Shown here one piece after another: positions 1 through 11,400 of a stretch of 64,000 bases of DNA. The position numbers and the translations under genes were made by a program. The DNA lies in the NCBI RefSeq assembly GCF_014284275.1, contig NZ_JACOFU010000006.1, forward strand, positions 1-64,000, in the 5' to 3' direction. The notes under the pieces were generated by a model. It saw only the letters and a list, made by a program, of their open reading frames with translations, searched no databases and was not told the origin of the DNA. Position 1 is the stretch's first letter. The number at the start of each line of letters is the position of its first letter. This DNA comes from Affinundibacterium amnicola. Lineage in GTDB: Bacteria; Pseudomonadota; Gammaproteobacteria; Burkholderiales; Burkholderiaceae_D.

Positions 1-125
1 ATAACGTTTCTATCACAGTAAAATTGATCAACCCGATCGCGATGGAAGAAGGTCTCCGTTTCGCGATTCGTGAAGGTGGTCGTACTGTTGGTGCAGGTGT
101 TGTTGCTAAAATTATCGCTGGTTAA
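1..125 (+). CDS. tuf: Elongation factor Tu, 3' end (partial)
   Basis: The last 40 codons of EF-Tu, the GTPase that carries aminoacyl-tRNA to the ribosome. The reading frame gives the conserved C-terminal barrel ending in [15 protein letters not shown] and a TAA stop; the 5' part lies outside the window. Position directly ahead of tRNA-Trp and secE is the standard proteobacterial arrangement. Confidence 0.95.
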
Positions 126-142
126 TTGTTTTAAGTAGTAAA

Positions 143-183
143 AATGAGCTGGATAGTAATTTAAAAATTGCTATCCACTCATT
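143..183 (+). terminator. Stem-loop between tuf and tRNA-Trp
   Basis: AATGAG-C-TGGATAG pairs with CTATCCA-CTCATT (13 bp with one bulged C, 14-nt AT-rich loop). Only a short, interrupted T run follows, so it may be a weak terminator or an RNA processing site that trims the tRNA precursor from the tuf message. Confidence 0.5.
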
Positions 184-195
184 TGTAAAAGCCGT

Positions 196-271
196 AGGGG
201 TGTAGCTCAACTGGCAGAGCGTCGGTCTCCAAAACCGAAGGTCGTAAGTTCGATCCTTACCGCCCCTGCCA
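196..271 (+). tRNA. trnW: tRNA-Trp (CCA anticodon)
   Basis: A 76-nt cloverleaf with encoded CCA end. The acceptor stem AGGGGTG pairs with CGCCCCT (one G-T pair), the D arm is GCTC..GAGC, the anticodon loop is CTCCAAA with anticodon CCA, and the T loop is TTCGATC. Its place between tuf and secE matches other beta- and gammaproteobacteria. Confidence 0.96.
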
Positions 272-308
272 CCATCAAGGCCAAAAGGCATCGAAAGTAA
301 AAATCAGC

Positions 309-689
309 ATGTCTAACCAAACCGTTCAAACTGTCAGCACTTCTAATGATAAATATAAAATCATTTTGGCGGTGATTGCTGCCGTTGCTGGTGTCGTTGC
401 ATTTTATGTTCTCGCTGGTCAGGCGAAGTATGTGCGTTTAGGTGCTTTATTTGGTGGTCTCGCATTGGCTTTGGTGTTGGTCTTTATTTCCGAGACTGGC
501 CGTGAGTTGGTGTCGTTTGCTAAGGAGTCGACTCGCGAGGCGAAAAAAGTTGTTTGGCCTACGCGTAAAGAGGCTGGGCAGATGACTGCAGTGGTATTCG
601 GATTCGTTTTAGTGATGGCGATTTTCCTTTTTACTACTGATAAAGTTCTTGAATATTTGATTATGAACGTAATTCTTGGGCTTAAATAA
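309..689 (+). CDS. secE: Preprotein translocase subunit SecE
   Basis: Small integral membrane subunit of the SecYEG channel. At 126 aa it is the long, E. coli-like form with three membrane segments (about residues 17–36, 43–61 and 93–118) rather than the one-helix form. The conserved amphipathic stretch ahead of the last helix ([17 protein letters not shown], about 73–88) is the SecE signature that clamps SecY. Its stop codon overlaps the nusG start by one base (TAATG), so the two are translationally coupled. Confidence 0.95.
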   Translation: MSNQTVQTVSTSNDKYKIILAVIAAVAGVVAFYVLAGQAKYVRLGALFGGLALALVLVFISETGRELVSFAKESTREAKKVVWPTRKEAGQMTAVVFGFVLVMAIFLFTTDKVLEYLIMNVILGLK

Positions 690-1294
690 TGAGCGAACAA
701 ACCTCGGAAAAGAATATAGACGGCGCGCCAGAGCAAGACTCTGGTGTTTCTGTCCCTAAGAGTGCAAAAAAATGGTATGCCGTGCATGCCTATTCTGGGA
801 TGGAGAAGAGTGTTCAGCGAGCATTGTTGGAGCGTATTGAGCGCGCCGAGATGCAAGATATGTTTGGGCAAATTCTCGTTCCGACCGAAGAAGTAATTGA
901 AGTAAAAAATGGTAAGAAAAGTGTGACAGAGCGTCGTTTATTTCCAAGCTATGTGTTTGTAGAAATGGAAATGACTGATGACACTTGGCACTTGGTAAAA
1001 AATACGAGCAAAGTTACTGGCTTTATCGGTGGTAAGTCAAATAAGCCTGCGCCAATTCCTCGTCATGAGATTGAGAAAGTTTTGCAGCAAGTTCAAGATG
1101 GTGTTGAAAAGCCAAGACCGAAAGTTTTGTATGAGGTTGGTGAAGTAGTCAGAATTAAAGAAGGCCCATTTACAGATTTTAATGGCAATGTCGAAGAAGT
1201 CAATTACGGCAAGTCGAAAGTCAGAGTAAATGTCACTATCTTTGGTCGTGCAACTCCAGTTGATTTGGAGTTTGCTCAAGTTGAAAAAGTCTAA
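689..1294 (+). CDS. nusG: Transcription termination/antitermination protein NusG
   Basis: NusG binds the RNA polymerase clamp and links it to Rho or the ribosome. The 201-aa protein has the NGN domain ([16 protein letters not shown], about residues 28–43, through GFIGG) and a C-terminal KOW domain ([16 protein letters not shown], about 151–166). It starts with the ATG that overlaps the secE stop. The N-terminal 25 residues, rich in Glu and Ser, precede the fold and look disordered, as is common in Burkholderiales. Confidence 0.96.
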   Translation: MSEQTSEKNIDGAPEQDSGVSVPKSAKKWYAVHAYSGMEKSVQRALLERIERAEMQDMFGQILVPTEEVIEVKNGKKSVTERRLFPSYVFVEMEMTDDTWHLVKNTSKVTGFIGGKSNKPAPIPRHEIEKVLQQVQDGVEKPRPKVLYEVGEVVRIKEGPFTDFNGNVEEVNYGKSKVRVNVTIFGRATPVDLEFAQVEKV

Positions 1295-1405
1295 AGAATA
1301 TATTTAGCGGTTGCACTTTTGTTTGTGTGCCGATAAAAAAGTAATAAGTAGTAAGCGGGGCTGGCACCGCGCAGCAATGTAAAGCTCAGTGAAAAAAAGC
1401 GAGGA

Positions 1406-1434
1406 GCCTCTTAATTGAAATTTTAATTAAAAGG
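1406..1434 (+). promoter_or_regulatory. Hairpin in the rplK leader
   Basis: GCCTCTTAATT and AATTAAAAGGC form an imperfect hairpin (one mismatch) about 30 nt before rplK. In many bacteria L1 represses the L11-L1 message by binding a leader structure; this hairpin lies where such a site would be, but I do not see enough of the 23S mimic to assign it firmly. Confidence 0.3.
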
Positions 1435-1464
1435 CGCTACCACTCAACCATAGAAGGAGCCATC

Positions 1465-1896
1465 ATGGCAAAGAAAATCATTGGTTTTATCAAGCTGCAA
1501 GTGCCAGCTGGTAAAGCAAATCCATCCCCACCAATCGGTCCAGCATTGGGTCAACGTGGTTTGAATATCATGGAATTCTGCAAAGCGTTTAACGCGCAGA
1601 CTCAAGGTATGGAACCAGGTATGCCAATTCCAGTTGTGATCACAGCATTTGCTGATAAGTCTTTCACATTCGTGATGAAGACGCCTCCAGCAACTTACAT
1701 GATCAAAAAAGCAGCTGGCATTACTAAAGGTTCTGCTAAACCGCATACAGACAAAGTTGGCAAAATCACTCGTGCGCAAGCCGAGGAAATCGCAACAGTC
1801 AAACAAAAAGATTTGACTGCAGCTGATATGGAAGCAGCCGTGCGTACAATCGCAGGTTCTGCTCGTTCCATGGGCATCACGGTGGAGGGTCTGTAA
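1465..1896 (+). CDS. rplK: 50S ribosomal protein L11
   Basis: L11 binds the GTPase-associated centre of 23S rRNA. The 143-aa sequence begins [20 protein letters not shown] and contains the proline-rich N-terminal domain ([20 protein letters not shown]) and the C-terminal RNA-binding domain with KQKDL and ARSMGI. GGAG lies 7 bases before the ATG. The stop overlaps the rplA start (TAATG). Confidence 0.97.
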   Translation: MAKKIIGFIKLQVPAGKANPSPPIGPALGQRGLNIMEFCKAFNAQTQGMEPGMPIPVVITAFADKSFTFVMKTPPATYMIKKAAGITKGSAKPHTDKVGKITRAQAEEIATVKQKDLTAADMEAAVRTIAGSARSMGITVEGL

Positions 1897-2591
1897 TGGC
1901 TAAGTTATCTAAAAAAGCAAAATTGCTGAAAACAAAAGTAGATCGTTTGAAGGTTTACCCATTTGATAACGCTATCGCGTTGATCAAAGAGTGCGCAACT
2001 GCAAAATTCAACGAATCTATCGACGTTTCTGTTCAACTCGGTGTTGATCCTAAGAAATCTGACCAAGTTGTTCGTGGCGCAGTTGTATTGCCGGCTGGTA
2101 CAGGTAAGACAGTACGCGTAGCGGTATTCGCACAAGGCGCTAAAGCTGAAGAAGCTAAAGCAGCTGGTGCTGATATCGTTGGTATGGAAGATTTGGCTGA
2201 GCGTATCAAAGCTGGCGACATGCCATTTGATATTGTGATCGCTTCTCCAGACACAATGCGTATCGTTGGTACTTTGGGTCAAGTTTTGGGTCCACGTGGT
2301 TTGATGCCAAATCCAAAGGTTGGTACTGTGACTCCTGACGTTGCAACAGCAGTTAAAAATGCTAAAGCGGGTCAAGTGCAATACCGTACTGACAAGGCAG
2401 GTATCATCCACACAACAATCGGTCGTAAATCTTTCGCTGATGGCGATTTGAAATCGAACTTGTTGGCCTTGATCGAAGCATTGAACAAAGCTAAACCAGC
2501 AACAAGCAAAGGTGTTTACCTGCGTAAAATTTCCATCTCATCCACTATGGGTGCAGGTGTGCGCGTAGACCACATTAATTTGTCTGCTTAA
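1896..2591 (+). CDS. rplA: 50S ribosomal protein L1
   Basis: Primary rRNA-binding protein of the L1 stalk and likely autorepressor of rplKA. The 231-aa product has the family signature around residues 119–145 ([20 protein letters not shown], then NPK.GTVT). The ATG shares a base with the rplK stop. No oddities in length or sequence. Confidence 0.97.
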   Translation: MAKLSKKAKLLKTKVDRLKVYPFDNAIALIKECATAKFNESIDVSVQLGVDPKKSDQVVRGAVVLPAGTGKTVRVAVFAQGAKAEEAKAAGADIVGMEDLAERIKAGDMPFDIVIASPDTMRIVGTLGQVLGPRGLMPNPKVGTVTPDVATAVKNAKAGQVQYRTDKAGIIHTTIGRKSFADGDLKSNLLALIEALNKAKPATSKGVYLRKISISSTMGAGVRVDHINLSA

Positions 2592-2899
2592 TTAAGAATC
2601 AAGTCCATTCATCTTTTATTTAGATGAATGGCGCATCTTTGGGCTGTTTGTTATTGCTTACTTCGGTAGGTAGTGGCGGGCAGAGTGTCAAAGACCGTTG
2701 GGCTTTTTAAATTCGTTTAGAAAGTTAATTGTTGAGAAGTGATTCTTGATGCCCAACGCAGATGGTGTACCCGAGCAAGTTTTGTAGTGACTACTGGTAA
2801 TCCAGTGAAACTCCTAACTTCGGACGCCGTGTTCGAAACGATATGAGAGAAGTGCATCATTGTGGTGTGCAGACTGAATATCATTAATGGAGGTTGACC
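2592..2899 (+). promoter_or_regulatory. rplA–rplJ intergenic leader (308 nt)
   Basis: This gene-free stretch is where the L10 leader and an internal promoter are expected. Directly after rplA a perfect 10-bp stem (CCATTCATCT at 2605–2614 with AGATGAATGG at 2622–2631, 7-nt loop) is visible; no T tract follows, so it is not a classical terminator. The rest probably folds into the L10(L7/L12)4 autoregulatory site, inferred from position only. I see no gene in it. Confidence 0.45.
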
Positions 2900-3433
2900 G
2901 TGAGTCTCAATCTGAATGACAAAAAGGCTGTTGTCGCTGAAGTCTCTGCAAAAGTAGCAAAAGCACAGACTATCGTCGTAGCCGAATACCGTGGCATACA
3001 GGTCGGTCATTTGACGCAATTGCGTGCGCAAGCACGTGCTCAAGGCGTATACATGCGCGTGTTGAAAAACACACTCGCACGTCGCGCTGTTGAGGGAACT
3101 GCATTTGCAAGCCTCGCTGACGAAATGACTGGTCCGTTGATCTATGCGATCTCGGAAGATGCTGTTGCTGCTGCTAAAGTCGTTAATGACTTTGCAAAAA
3201 GCAATGACAAGTTAGTCGTCAAGGCTGGTAACTACGCTGGTAAATCCTTGGATAAAGCTGGTGTTGTTGCGTTGGCAAGCATTCCTGCTCGTGAAGTATT
3301 GTTGGCGCAAGTGTTGGGTATGATGCAGGCTCCTGTATCAGCATTCGCACGTGCTTTGGCAGCACTCGCAGCAAAACAAGAATCTGGTTCACCAGCAGCA
3401 CCGGCAGCAGTTGCCGAAGCAGCAGCTGAATAA
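2900..3433 (+). CDS. rplJ: 50S ribosomal protein L10
   Basis: L10 anchors the L7/L12 stalk dimers. I place the start at GTG 2900 because GGAGG (2889–2893) sits 6 bases ahead and family members begin MSLNLNDKK; the upstream in-frame TTG touches the ribosome-binding site. The product is 177 aa, with the rRNA-binding globular domain ([19 protein letters not shown]) and the Ala-rich C-terminal helix that holds L7/L12. Confidence 0.95.
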   Translation: MSLNLNDKKAVVAEVSAKVAKAQTIVVAEYRGIQVGHLTQLRAQARAQGVYMRVLKNTLARRAVEGTAFASLADEMTGPLIYAISEDAVAAAKVVNDFAKSNDKLVVKAGNYAGKSLDKAGVVALASIPAREVLLAQVLGMMQAPVSAFARALAALAAKQESGSPAAPAAVAEAAAE

Positions 3434-3483
3434 GATTTTTCGTCAAATACCGAATCATAGTAATTTAAATATTGGAGTTTCAA

Positions 3484-3855
3484 ATGGCAATTAGCAAAGA
3501 CGATATCCTGGAAGCCGTAGGCGCGATGTCCGTAATGGACTTGAACGACTTGGTTAAGGCATTCGAAGAAAAATTTGGCGTTTCCGCTGCTGCAATGTCA
3601 GCTGGCCCAGCTGCTGGTGCTGCTGCTGCTGCGGTTGAAGAACAAACAGAATTCAACGTAATTCTGGCTGAAGTGGGCGCGAACAAAGTTGGCGTGATTA
3701 AAGCAGTTCGTGAAATCACTGGTTTGGGCTTGAAAGAAGCTAAAGACTTAGTTGATGGCGCACCAAAAGCAGTTAAAGAAGCTGTTTCTAAAGCGGATGC
3801 TGACGCTGCTAAGAAGAAATTGGAAGAAGCTGGCGCGAAAGTTGACGTTAAGTAA
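3484..3855 (+). CDS. rplL: 50S ribosomal protein L7/L12
   Basis: Stalk protein that recruits translation factors. Start is ATG 3484, with GGAG 6 bases before it. The 123-aa acidic protein has the N-terminal dimerization region, an Ala/Gly hinge ([14 protein letters not shown], about 43–56) and the C-terminal factor-binding domain ([20 protein letters not shown]). It follows rplJ by 50 nt. Confidence 0.97.
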   Translation: MAISKDDILEAVGAMSVMDLNDLVKAFEEKFGVSAAAMSAGPAAGAAAAAVEEQTEFNVILAEVGANKVGVIKAVREITGLGLKEAKDLVDGAPKAVKEAVSKADADAAKKKLEEAGAKVDVK

Positions 3856-3901
3856 TTCTATGCTATACTGGCGGACTTTCGAGTTTGCCTAAGTCAAAGT
3901 A

Positions 3902-3929
3902 AGGAATCTTCTTGCAAGAGAAGGTTCCT
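3902..3929 (+). promoter_or_regulatory. rplL–rpoB intergenic stem-loop
   Basis: AGGAA..TTCTTG pairs with CAAGAGAA..TTCCT around a tight loop. The 261-nt rplL–rpoB gap is where enterobacteria carry an attenuator and an RNase III site that set RNA polymerase output below that of ribosomal protein. A similar role is inferred from position; no strong T tract follows. Confidence 0.4.
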
Positions 3930-4116
3930 CTTTGGCTTCTCTGTCGTTCTCACGGCAGAAATATTTGTAAGTTCGTTGAAATTTCCTAAGCCGAATCCCA
4001 TAAGGTGAGGGCTGAGACTTGAGGTTTCTTGATGGTTTTTCTTGTAGTGTCATTTACCTGGAAAAAAGTTTTGAAATCTGAATTCTCCATCCTTCCTTGC
4101 CACTCACGGAGTGTCC

Positions 4117-7100
4117 ATGCACTACTCATTTACTGAGAAGAAGCGCATTCGCAAATCTTTTGCGAAACGCGCTAACGTCCACCACGTTCCGTTCCTGCTG
4201 GCGACCCAGCTCGAGTCATATCATAGTTTTTTACAGCAAGACAAAGTTGCGTCTGCGCGTAAAAATGAAGGCCTTCAATCGGCCTTTACTTCGATATTTC
4301 CGATCGTGTCGCACAATGGGTTCGCTCGTTTAGAATTTCTATCCTACGTTTTAGGCGATCCAGCCTTTGACGTCAAGGAATGTCAACTGCGCGGTTTGAC
4401 ATTTGCCTCTCCTTTACGTGCCAAAGTGCGTTTGGTGATTCTGGATAAAGAATCTCCAACCAAGCCTGTCGTTAAAGAAATGAAAGAGCAAGAAGTGTAC
4501 ATGGGCGAATTGCCGCTCATGACCAACACAGGCTCTTTCGTGATTAACGGTACTGAGCGCGTTATCGTATCTCAGTTGCACCGTTCGCCTGGTGTGTTCT
4601 TTGAGCATGATCGCGGCAAGACGCATTCTTCCGGTAAATTGCTGTTCTCAGCGCGGATTATTCCTTACCGTGGTTCTTGGCTCGACTTCGAATTCGATCC
4701 TAAAGATATTCTGTTCTTCCGTATTGACCGCCGTCGTAAGATGCCTGTCACTATTTTGTTGCGTGCCATCGGCATGAGCAACGAGCAGATTCTCGCAAAT
4801 TTCTTCGTTTTTGATAATTTCGGCTTACATAGCGATGGCGCGGAAATGGAATTCGTTGCAGAACGTTTGCGCGGCGAAGTTGCGCGTTTTGATATCTCTG
4901 ACAAAGCTGGCAAATTGATCGTTGCGAAAGACAAACGTATCAATTCTAAGCATGTACGTGAAATCGAATCTGCTGGTATCAAGATGATTTCCGTACCAGA
5001 AGACTACTTGCTTGGCCGTGTATTAGCGAAGAATATCGTTGATGCGGATACAGGCGAAGTGGTTGCAAACGCCAATGACGAGTTGACAGAAGAATTGTTG
5101 GCAAAATTGCGCGATGCAAAGATCACTGACATTCAAACTTTGTACACGAACGATCTTGATCAGGGTGCTTACATTTCTCAAACTCTGCGTGCTGATGACA
5201 CTGCTGACCAAATGGCAGCGCGTGTAGCGATCTACCGCATGATGCGCCCTGGCGAACCGCCAACAGAAGATTCTGTAGAGGCTTTGTTCAACGGTTTGTT
5301 CTATAACGAAGACCGTTACGATTTGTCCGCAGTGGGTCGTATGAAATTCAATCGCCGTATTGGTCGTGATGAATTGACCGGTGCGATGACTTTGTCGGAT
5401 GACGATGTCTTGGCTGTTATCAAGATCTTGGTTGAGTTGCGCAATGGTCGCGGCGAAGTTGATGATATCGATCACTTAGGTAATCGTCGCGTACGTTGCG
5501 TTGGTGAATTAGCTGAGAATCAGTTCCGTGCTGGCTTGGTGCGTGTTGAACGCGCTGTGAAAGAGCGTTTGGGTCAAGCAGAAGCTGACAACTTGATGCC
5601 GCACGATTTGATCAACTCTAAGCCTATCTCTGCAGCGATCCGTGAATTCTTCGGTTCCTCACAATTATCTCAGTTTATGGATCAAACGAACCCATTGTCT
5701 GAGATCACGCATAAGCGTCGTATCTCTGCTTTGGGACCTGGTGGTTTGACACGTGAACGTGCTGGCTTTGAAGTACGTGACGTTCATCCAACGCACTACG
5801 GTCGTGTATGTCCGATTGAAACACCAGAGGGGCCAAACATTGGTTTGATCAACTCTTTGGCGCTGTATGCACGTTTGAACGAATATGGTTTCTTAGAGAC
5901 ACCTTATCGTAAAGTTATCGACGGCAAAATCACGACGCAAATTGATTATCTGTCTGCGATTGAAGAAGGTCGTTACATCATCGCTCAGGCGAATGCGACG
6001 ATTGATGGCGCAGGTATGTTGAGCGATGAATTGGTTTCTTCTCGTCAGGCTGGCGAGACAATTCTGGTTTCCCCAGAGCGCGTTCAATACATGGACGTTG
6101 CGACTGGTCAGGTCGTTTCTGTTGCGGCATCTTTGATTCCGTTCTTGGAACACGATGATGCGAACCGTGCGTTGATGGGTGCCAACATGCAACGTCAAGC
6201 AGTTCCTTGCTTGCGTCCAGAAAAAGCATTAGTCGGTACAGGTATCGAACGCACAGTTGCGGTCGATTCAGGTACTACAGTACAAGCATTGCGCGGCGGT
6301 AAAGTTGATTACATCGATGCAGGTCGTATTGTTATTCGTGTTAATGACGCGGAAGCACAAGCGGGTGAAGTCGGTGTAGATATCTACAACTTGATCAAGT
6401 ACACACGTTCTAACCAAAATACGAACATCAACCAACGTCCTATCGTGAAAGTTGGCGATATCGTTGCGAAGGGTGACGTATTGGCTGACGGTGCATCAAC
6501 GGACTTGGGCGAATTGGCTCTGGGTCAAAACATGTTGATCGCGTTTATGCCATGGAACGGTTATAACTTCGAAGATTCGATTTTGATCTCTGAAAAAGTT
6601 GTTGCTGATGATCGCTACACATCGATTCATATCGAAGAGTTGTCTGCTGTTGCTCGTGATACGAAGTTGGGTGCTGAAGAAATCACACGTGATATCTCTA
6701 ATCTCGCTGAAAATCAATTAGCGCGTCTGGATGAATCCGGTATCGTTTATATCGGTGCAGAAGTGACTGCTGGTGATACGCTGGTCGGTAAAGTGACGCC
6801 AAAAGGCGAAACACAATTGACGCCAGAAGAAAAACTCTTGCGTGCGATTTTCGGTGAAAAAGCATCTGACGTTAAAGATACATCCCTGCGCGTGCCGTCT
6901 GGCATGGTAGGTACAGTTATCGACGTTCAAGTCTTTACACGTGAAGGCATCCAACGCGACAAACGTGCTCAACAAATTATCGATGATGAATTGAAGCGTT
7001 ACCGTCTCGATTTGAACGATCAGTTGCGTATTGTGGAAGGCGATGCTTTCGAACGTTTGCAACGTATGTTGGTCGGTAAAGTGGCTAACGGTGGTCCAAA

Positions 7101-8223
7101 TAAATTGGCTAAAGGCGCAACGATCACTAAGGAATACTTAGCTGAAGTTGATAAGTACCACTGGTTCGATATTCGTCCAGCGGATGAAGATGCAGCACGT
7201 TCTATCGAAGCGATTAAAGATTCTATCGCTGAAAAACGTCATCAGTTTGATCTGGCGTTTGAAGAGAAGCGTACTAAGTTGACGCAAGGCGATGAATTGC
7301 CACCAGGTGTACAAAAAATGGTTAAGGTTTACTTAGCTGTTAAGCGTCGTTTGCAACCAGGTGACAAGATGGCGGGTCGTCACGGTAACAAGGGTGTGGT
7401 TTCACGCATTGTTCCGGTTGAAGATATGCCATACATGGCTGACGGCACACCAGCGGACATCGTGTTGAACCCATTGGGTGTTCCATCACGGATGAACGTG
7501 GGTCAGGTTTTGGAGGTCCACTTAGGTTGGGCAGCTAAAGGCTTGGGCTTGCGTATTGGTGAGATGTTGAATGCTAAGGCAAAAGTCGAAGAAATTCGTG
7601 GTTTCTTGAAGCAGATCTATAACGAGTCTGGTAAGACAGAAGACATCGATGGTTTGTCAGATAGCGAAATTCTGGAATTGACTTCCAACTTGAAAAAAGG
7701 CGTACCTTTCGCGACACCAGTGTTTGACGGTGCGCATGAAAGTGAAATTCGTCGCATGTTGGACTTGGCTTACCCAGACCATATCGCAAAACAACTCGGT
7801 ATGACGCCTTCGAAGAATCAAGTCACTTTGTACGATGGACGTACTGGTGAAGCCTTTGAACGTAATGTCACTGTCGGTTACATGCACATGTTGAAATTGC
7901 ACCATTTGGTCGATGACAAGATGCATGCACGTTCGACTGGTCCTTACTCTCTCGTTACTCAGCAACCATTGGGCGGTAAAGCGCAATTCGGTGGTCAGCG
8001 TTTCGGTGAGATGGAGGTGTGGGCACTCGAAGCGTACGGCGCGTCTTACGTCTTGCAAGAGATGTTGACGGTGAAGTCCGATGACGTGAATGGCCGTACC
8101 AAAGTGTACGAAAATCTCGTTAAGGGTGATCACGTGATCGATGCTGGTATGCCAGAGTCGTTCAACGTTCTCGTGAAAGAGATCCGCTCTTTGGGTATCG
8201 ATATCGATCTAGAACGTAATTGA
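4117..8223 (+). CDS. rpoB: DNA-directed RNA polymerase subunit beta
   Basis: Catalytic beta subunit. I choose ATG 4117 ([15 protein letters not shown]) since GGAG (4108–4111) sits 5 bases ahead; an upstream in-frame GTG overlaps that site. This gives 1368 aa, usual for Oxalobacteraceae. All main regions are present, including the rifampicin pocket ([11 protein letters not shown], then [14 protein letters not shown]), which carries the drug-sensitive residues D, H and S at the three commonest resistance positions. The C-terminal region contains [12 protein letters not shown] and [20 protein letters not shown]. Followed by rpoC after a 241-nt gap. Confidence 0.97.
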   Translation: MHYSFTEKKRIRKSFAKRANVHHVPFLLATQLESYHSFLQQDKVASARKNEGLQSAFTSIFPIVSHNGFARLEFLSYVLGDPAFDVKECQLRGLTFASPLRAKVRLVILDKESPTKPVVKEMKEQEVYMGELPLMTNTGSFVINGTERVIVSQLHRSPGVFFEHDRGKTHSSGKLLFSARIIPYRGSWLDFEFDPKDILFFRIDRRRKMPVTILLRAIGMSNEQILANFFVFDNFGLHSDGAEMEFVAERLRGEVARFDISDKAGKLIVAKDKRINSKHVREIESAGIKMISVPEDYLLGRVLAKNIVDADTGEVVANANDELTEELLAKLRDAKITDIQTLYTNDLDQGAYISQTLRADDTADQMAARVAIYRMMRPGEPPTEDSVEALFNGLFYNEDRYDLSAVGRMKFNRRIGRDELTGAMTLSDDDVLAVIKILVELRNGRGEVDDIDHLGNRRVRCVGELAENQFRAGLVRVERAVKERLGQAEADNLMPHDLINSKPISAAIREFFGSSQLSQFMDQTNPLSEITHKRRISALGPGGLTRERAGFEVRDVHPTHYGRVCPIETPEGPNIGLINSLALYARLNEYGFLETPYRKVIDGKITTQIDYLSAIEEGRYIIAQANATIDGAGMLSDELVSSRQAGETILVSPERVQYMDVATGQVVSVAASLIPFLEHDDANRALMGANMQRQAVPCLRPEKALVGTGIERTVAVDSGTTVQALRGGKVDYIDAGRIVIRVNDAEAQAGEVGVDIYNLIKYTRSNQNTNINQRPIVKVGDIVAKGDVLADGASTDLGELALGQNMLIAFMPWNGYNFEDSILISEKVVADDRYTSIHIEELSAVARDTKLGAEEITRDISNLAENQLARLDESGIVYIGAEVTAGDTLVGKVTPKGETQLTPEEKLLRAIFGEKASDVKDTSLRVPSGMVGTVIDVQVFTREGIQRDKRAQQIIDDELKRYRLDLNDQLRIVEGDAFERLQRMLVGKVANGGPNKLAKGATITKEYLAEVDKYHWFDIRPADEDAARSIEAIKDSIAEKRHQFDLAFEEKRTKLTQGDELPPGVQKMVKVYLAVKRRLQPGDKMAGRHGNKGVVSRIVPVEDMPYMADGTPADIVLNPLGVPSRMNVGQVLEVHLGWAAKGLGLRIGEMLNAKAKVEEIRGFLKQIYNESGKTEDIDGLSDSEILELTSNLKKGVPFATPVFDGAHESEIRRMLDLAYPDHIAKQLGMTPSKNQVTLYDGRTGEAFERNVTVGYMHMLKLHHLVDDKMHARSTGPYSLVTQQPLGGKAQFGGQRFGEMEVWALEAYGASYVLQEMLTVKSDDVNGRTKVYENLVKGDHVIDAGMPESFNVLVKEIRSLGIDIDLERN

Positions 8224-8268
8224 TCAGCAATTAATAAGTTTTAAATTAGTAAATTGGTAGCAAACCTT

Positions 8269-8289
8269 CGCCCGAATTCACTTCGGGCG
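8269..8289 (+). promoter_or_regulatory. Perfect hairpin in the rpoB–rpoC gap
   Basis: CGCCCGAA (8269–8276) and TTCGGGCG (8282–8289) form a perfect 8-bp stem with a 5-nt loop 46 nt after the rpoB stop. No T tract directly follows, so simple termination is unlikely. It may stabilise or process the rpoBC message. Confidence 0.5.
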
Positions 8290-8464
8290 TTGGTCATTCA
8301 GATGGGTCTTAATTTTCTGTGCTTTTTGTTCCCGGTAGTAGCGGAACTTGTGTCGAACACGATGTCGATCAGGCTCTCCCGTTATTGCGAACAGGGTTAA
8401 ACCTAAAGTTAGTTAATTAACTCGTCAGCTTTAAGCGATTCAACTCTTCACTGGAGTGATATAC

Positions 8465-11400
8465 ATGAAAGCCCTGCTCGATCTATTCAAGCAAGTTCAG
8501 CCCAATGAACAATTCGACGCGATCAAAATTGGTCTCGCGTCTCCAGAAAAAATCCGTTCATGGTCCTATGGCGAAGTAAAAAAGCCAGAAACAATTAACT
8601 ATCGTACCTTCAAGCCAGAGCGCGACGGCTTGTTCTGCGCAAAAATTTTTGGCCCAATCAAAGATTACGAATGCCTGTGCGGTAAATATAAACGCTTAAA
8701 GCATAGGGGCGTAATCTGCGAGAAATGTGGTGTTGAAGTGACATTGGCAAAAGTGCGTCGTGAACGCATGGGCCACATCGAATTGGCTTCACCAACAGCC
8801 CACATCTGGTTCTTGAAATCCTTGCCATCCCGTTTGGGTATGGTGCTCGATATGACTTTGCGTGATATCGAACGCGTTTTGTATTTTGAAGCGTATGTAG
8901 TCACCGATCCAGGTATGACTCCGCTGAAAAAATGCCAGATCATGTCTGAAGATGATTACGCAGCGAAGTACGAAGAGCATGGTGATGAATTCACCGCGTT
9001 CATGGGTGCAGAAGGTATCCGTGAATTGTTGCGCTCTATTGATATCGATCGTGATGCAGAAACTTTGCGTACTGAACTCAAAGAATCCAAATCTGAAGCG
9101 AAGATCAAAAAGTATTCCAAGCGTTTAAAAGTATTGGAAGCTTTCCAACGTTCTGGCATTAAGCCAGACTGGATGATCATGGAAGTGTTGCCAGTGTTGC
9201 CGCCAGAATTGCGTCCATTGGTACCGTTGGATGGTGGTCGTTTTGCGACTTCCGATTTGAACGATTTGTATCGTCGCGTCATTAATCGTAATAACCGTTT
9301 GAAGCGCTTGATGGAATTGCGCGCTCCGGAAATTATTACGCGTAATGAAAAGCGTATGTTGCAAGAAGCGGTCGATTCATTGTTAGACAATGGTCGTCGC
9401 GGTAAAGCGATGACTGGTGCGAACAAGCGTCCATTGAAATCTCTCGCTGAGATGATCAAAGGTAAGGGCGGTCGTTTCCGTCAAAACTTGTTGGGTAAAC
9501 GCGTCGATTACTCTGGTCGTTCCGTTATCGTGGTTGGTCCACAACTGAAGTTGCATCAATGCGGTTTGCCGAAATTGATGGCTTTGGAATTGTTCAAACC
9601 ATTCATTTTCAATAAATTGGAATTGATGGGCTTGGCGACAACGATCAAAGCAGCGAAGAAACTCGTTGAAATTCAAGAGCCAGTGGTTTGGGATATCTTG
9701 GAAGAAGTGATTCGCGAACATCCAATCATGTTGAACCGTGCGCCTACTTTGCACCGTTTAGGTATTCAAGCGTTTGAGCCGGTATTGATTGAAGGTAAAG
9801 CGATCCAATTGCACCCACTCGTCTGCGCGGCTTTCAATGCCGACTTCGACGGTGACCAAATGGCGGTTCACGTTCCTTTGTCTATCGAAGCACAGATGGA
9901 AGCACGCACATTGATGCTGGCTTCTAACAATATTTTGTTCCCATCAAACGGCGAACCATCTATTGTGCCTTCTCAAGATATCGTGTTGGGTCTTTACTAT
10001 GCATCTCGCGAAGCCATCAATGGCAAAGGCGAGGGCATGATGTTCCCAGACGTTTCTGAAGCGATTCGTGCTTGGGATAACAAAGAAGTGGAATTGGCGA
10101 CACGTATTACCGTACGTATTACTGAATATCCAAAAGATAAAGCAACTGGCGAGTTCGTTAAAACAGTTAAGCGTTACGAAACCACAGTTGGTCGTGCGAT
10201 CTTGTCTGAAATCTTGCCAAAAGGCTTGCCATTCTCAGTCTTGAATCGTCCATTGAAGAAGAAAGAAATTTCTAAGTTGATCGATACGTCCTTCCGTAAG
10301 TGCGGCTTGCGCGCAACGGTGGTGTTTGCTGATCAATTGATGCAGTCTGGTTTCCGTTTGGCGACCCGTGCTGGTATTTCTATCTGTATCGATGACATGT
10401 TGGTACCACCACAAAAAGTCACATTGTTGGCAGCGGCAGAGCACGAAGTGAAACAAATCGAGCAGCAATATGCTTCCGGTTTGGTGACTGCGGGCGAACG
10501 TTACAACAAGGTTGTTGATATTTGGGGTAAGACCGGTGATGAAGTCGGTAAGGCCATGATGGAACAGCTGAAAGTTGAAGCGGTTACTCGTCGTGACGGT
10601 ACAGTTGGTACGCAAGAATCTTTCAACGCGATTTATATGATGGCTGACTCCGGTGCGCGTGGTTCTGCAGCACAGATTCGTCAGTTGGCAGGTATGCGTG
10701 GTCTGATGGCGAAACCAGATGGCTCGATTATCGAAACACCGATTACTGCGAACTTCCGCGAAGGTCTGAACGTTCTTCAGTACTTTATTTCTACGCACGG
10801 TGCACGTAAAGGTCTGGCAGATACGGCGTTGAAGACAGCGAACTCCGGTTACTTGACGCGTCGTTTGGTCGACGTTACGCAAGATCTGGTTGTGATCGAA
10901 GATGATTGCGGTACAGCGAACGGCGCTTCCATGAAAGCCATCGTTGAAGGCGGTGAAGTTAACGTGCCTTTGCGTGATTTGATTCTTGGTCGCGTTGCAG
11001 CGAATGACATCGTTAATCCAGAAACACAAGAAACTTTGTATGCTGCTGGTACTTTGCTCGACGAATTTATGGTCGAAGAAATCGAAGCCTTAGGCATTGA
11101 TGAAGTGAAAGTACGTACACCATTGACATGTGACACACGCTACGGCTTGTGCGCGATGTGCTACGGTCGTGATCTTGGTCGCGGCTCTATGGTTAATGCG
11201 GGTGAAGCAGTTGGTGTTATCGCTGCGCAGTCCATCGGTGAACCAGGTACTCAGTTGACGATGCGTACTTTCCACATCGGTGGTGCGGCTTCTCGTGCAG
11301 CGATTGCGTCTTCTGTTGAAGCGAAGTCCAACGGTACGATTCGTTTCACAGCAACGATGCGTTATGTGACGAATGGTAAAGGCGATCAAATCGTTATTTC

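Noticed and set aside
10235-11029. 264-codon minus-strand frame inside rpoC
   Set aside because: It is antisense to a fully conserved gene, is rich in His/Gln/Thr/Arg as expected from the opposite strand of a codon-biased gene, and has no ribosome-binding site. The same applies to 11090–11821.
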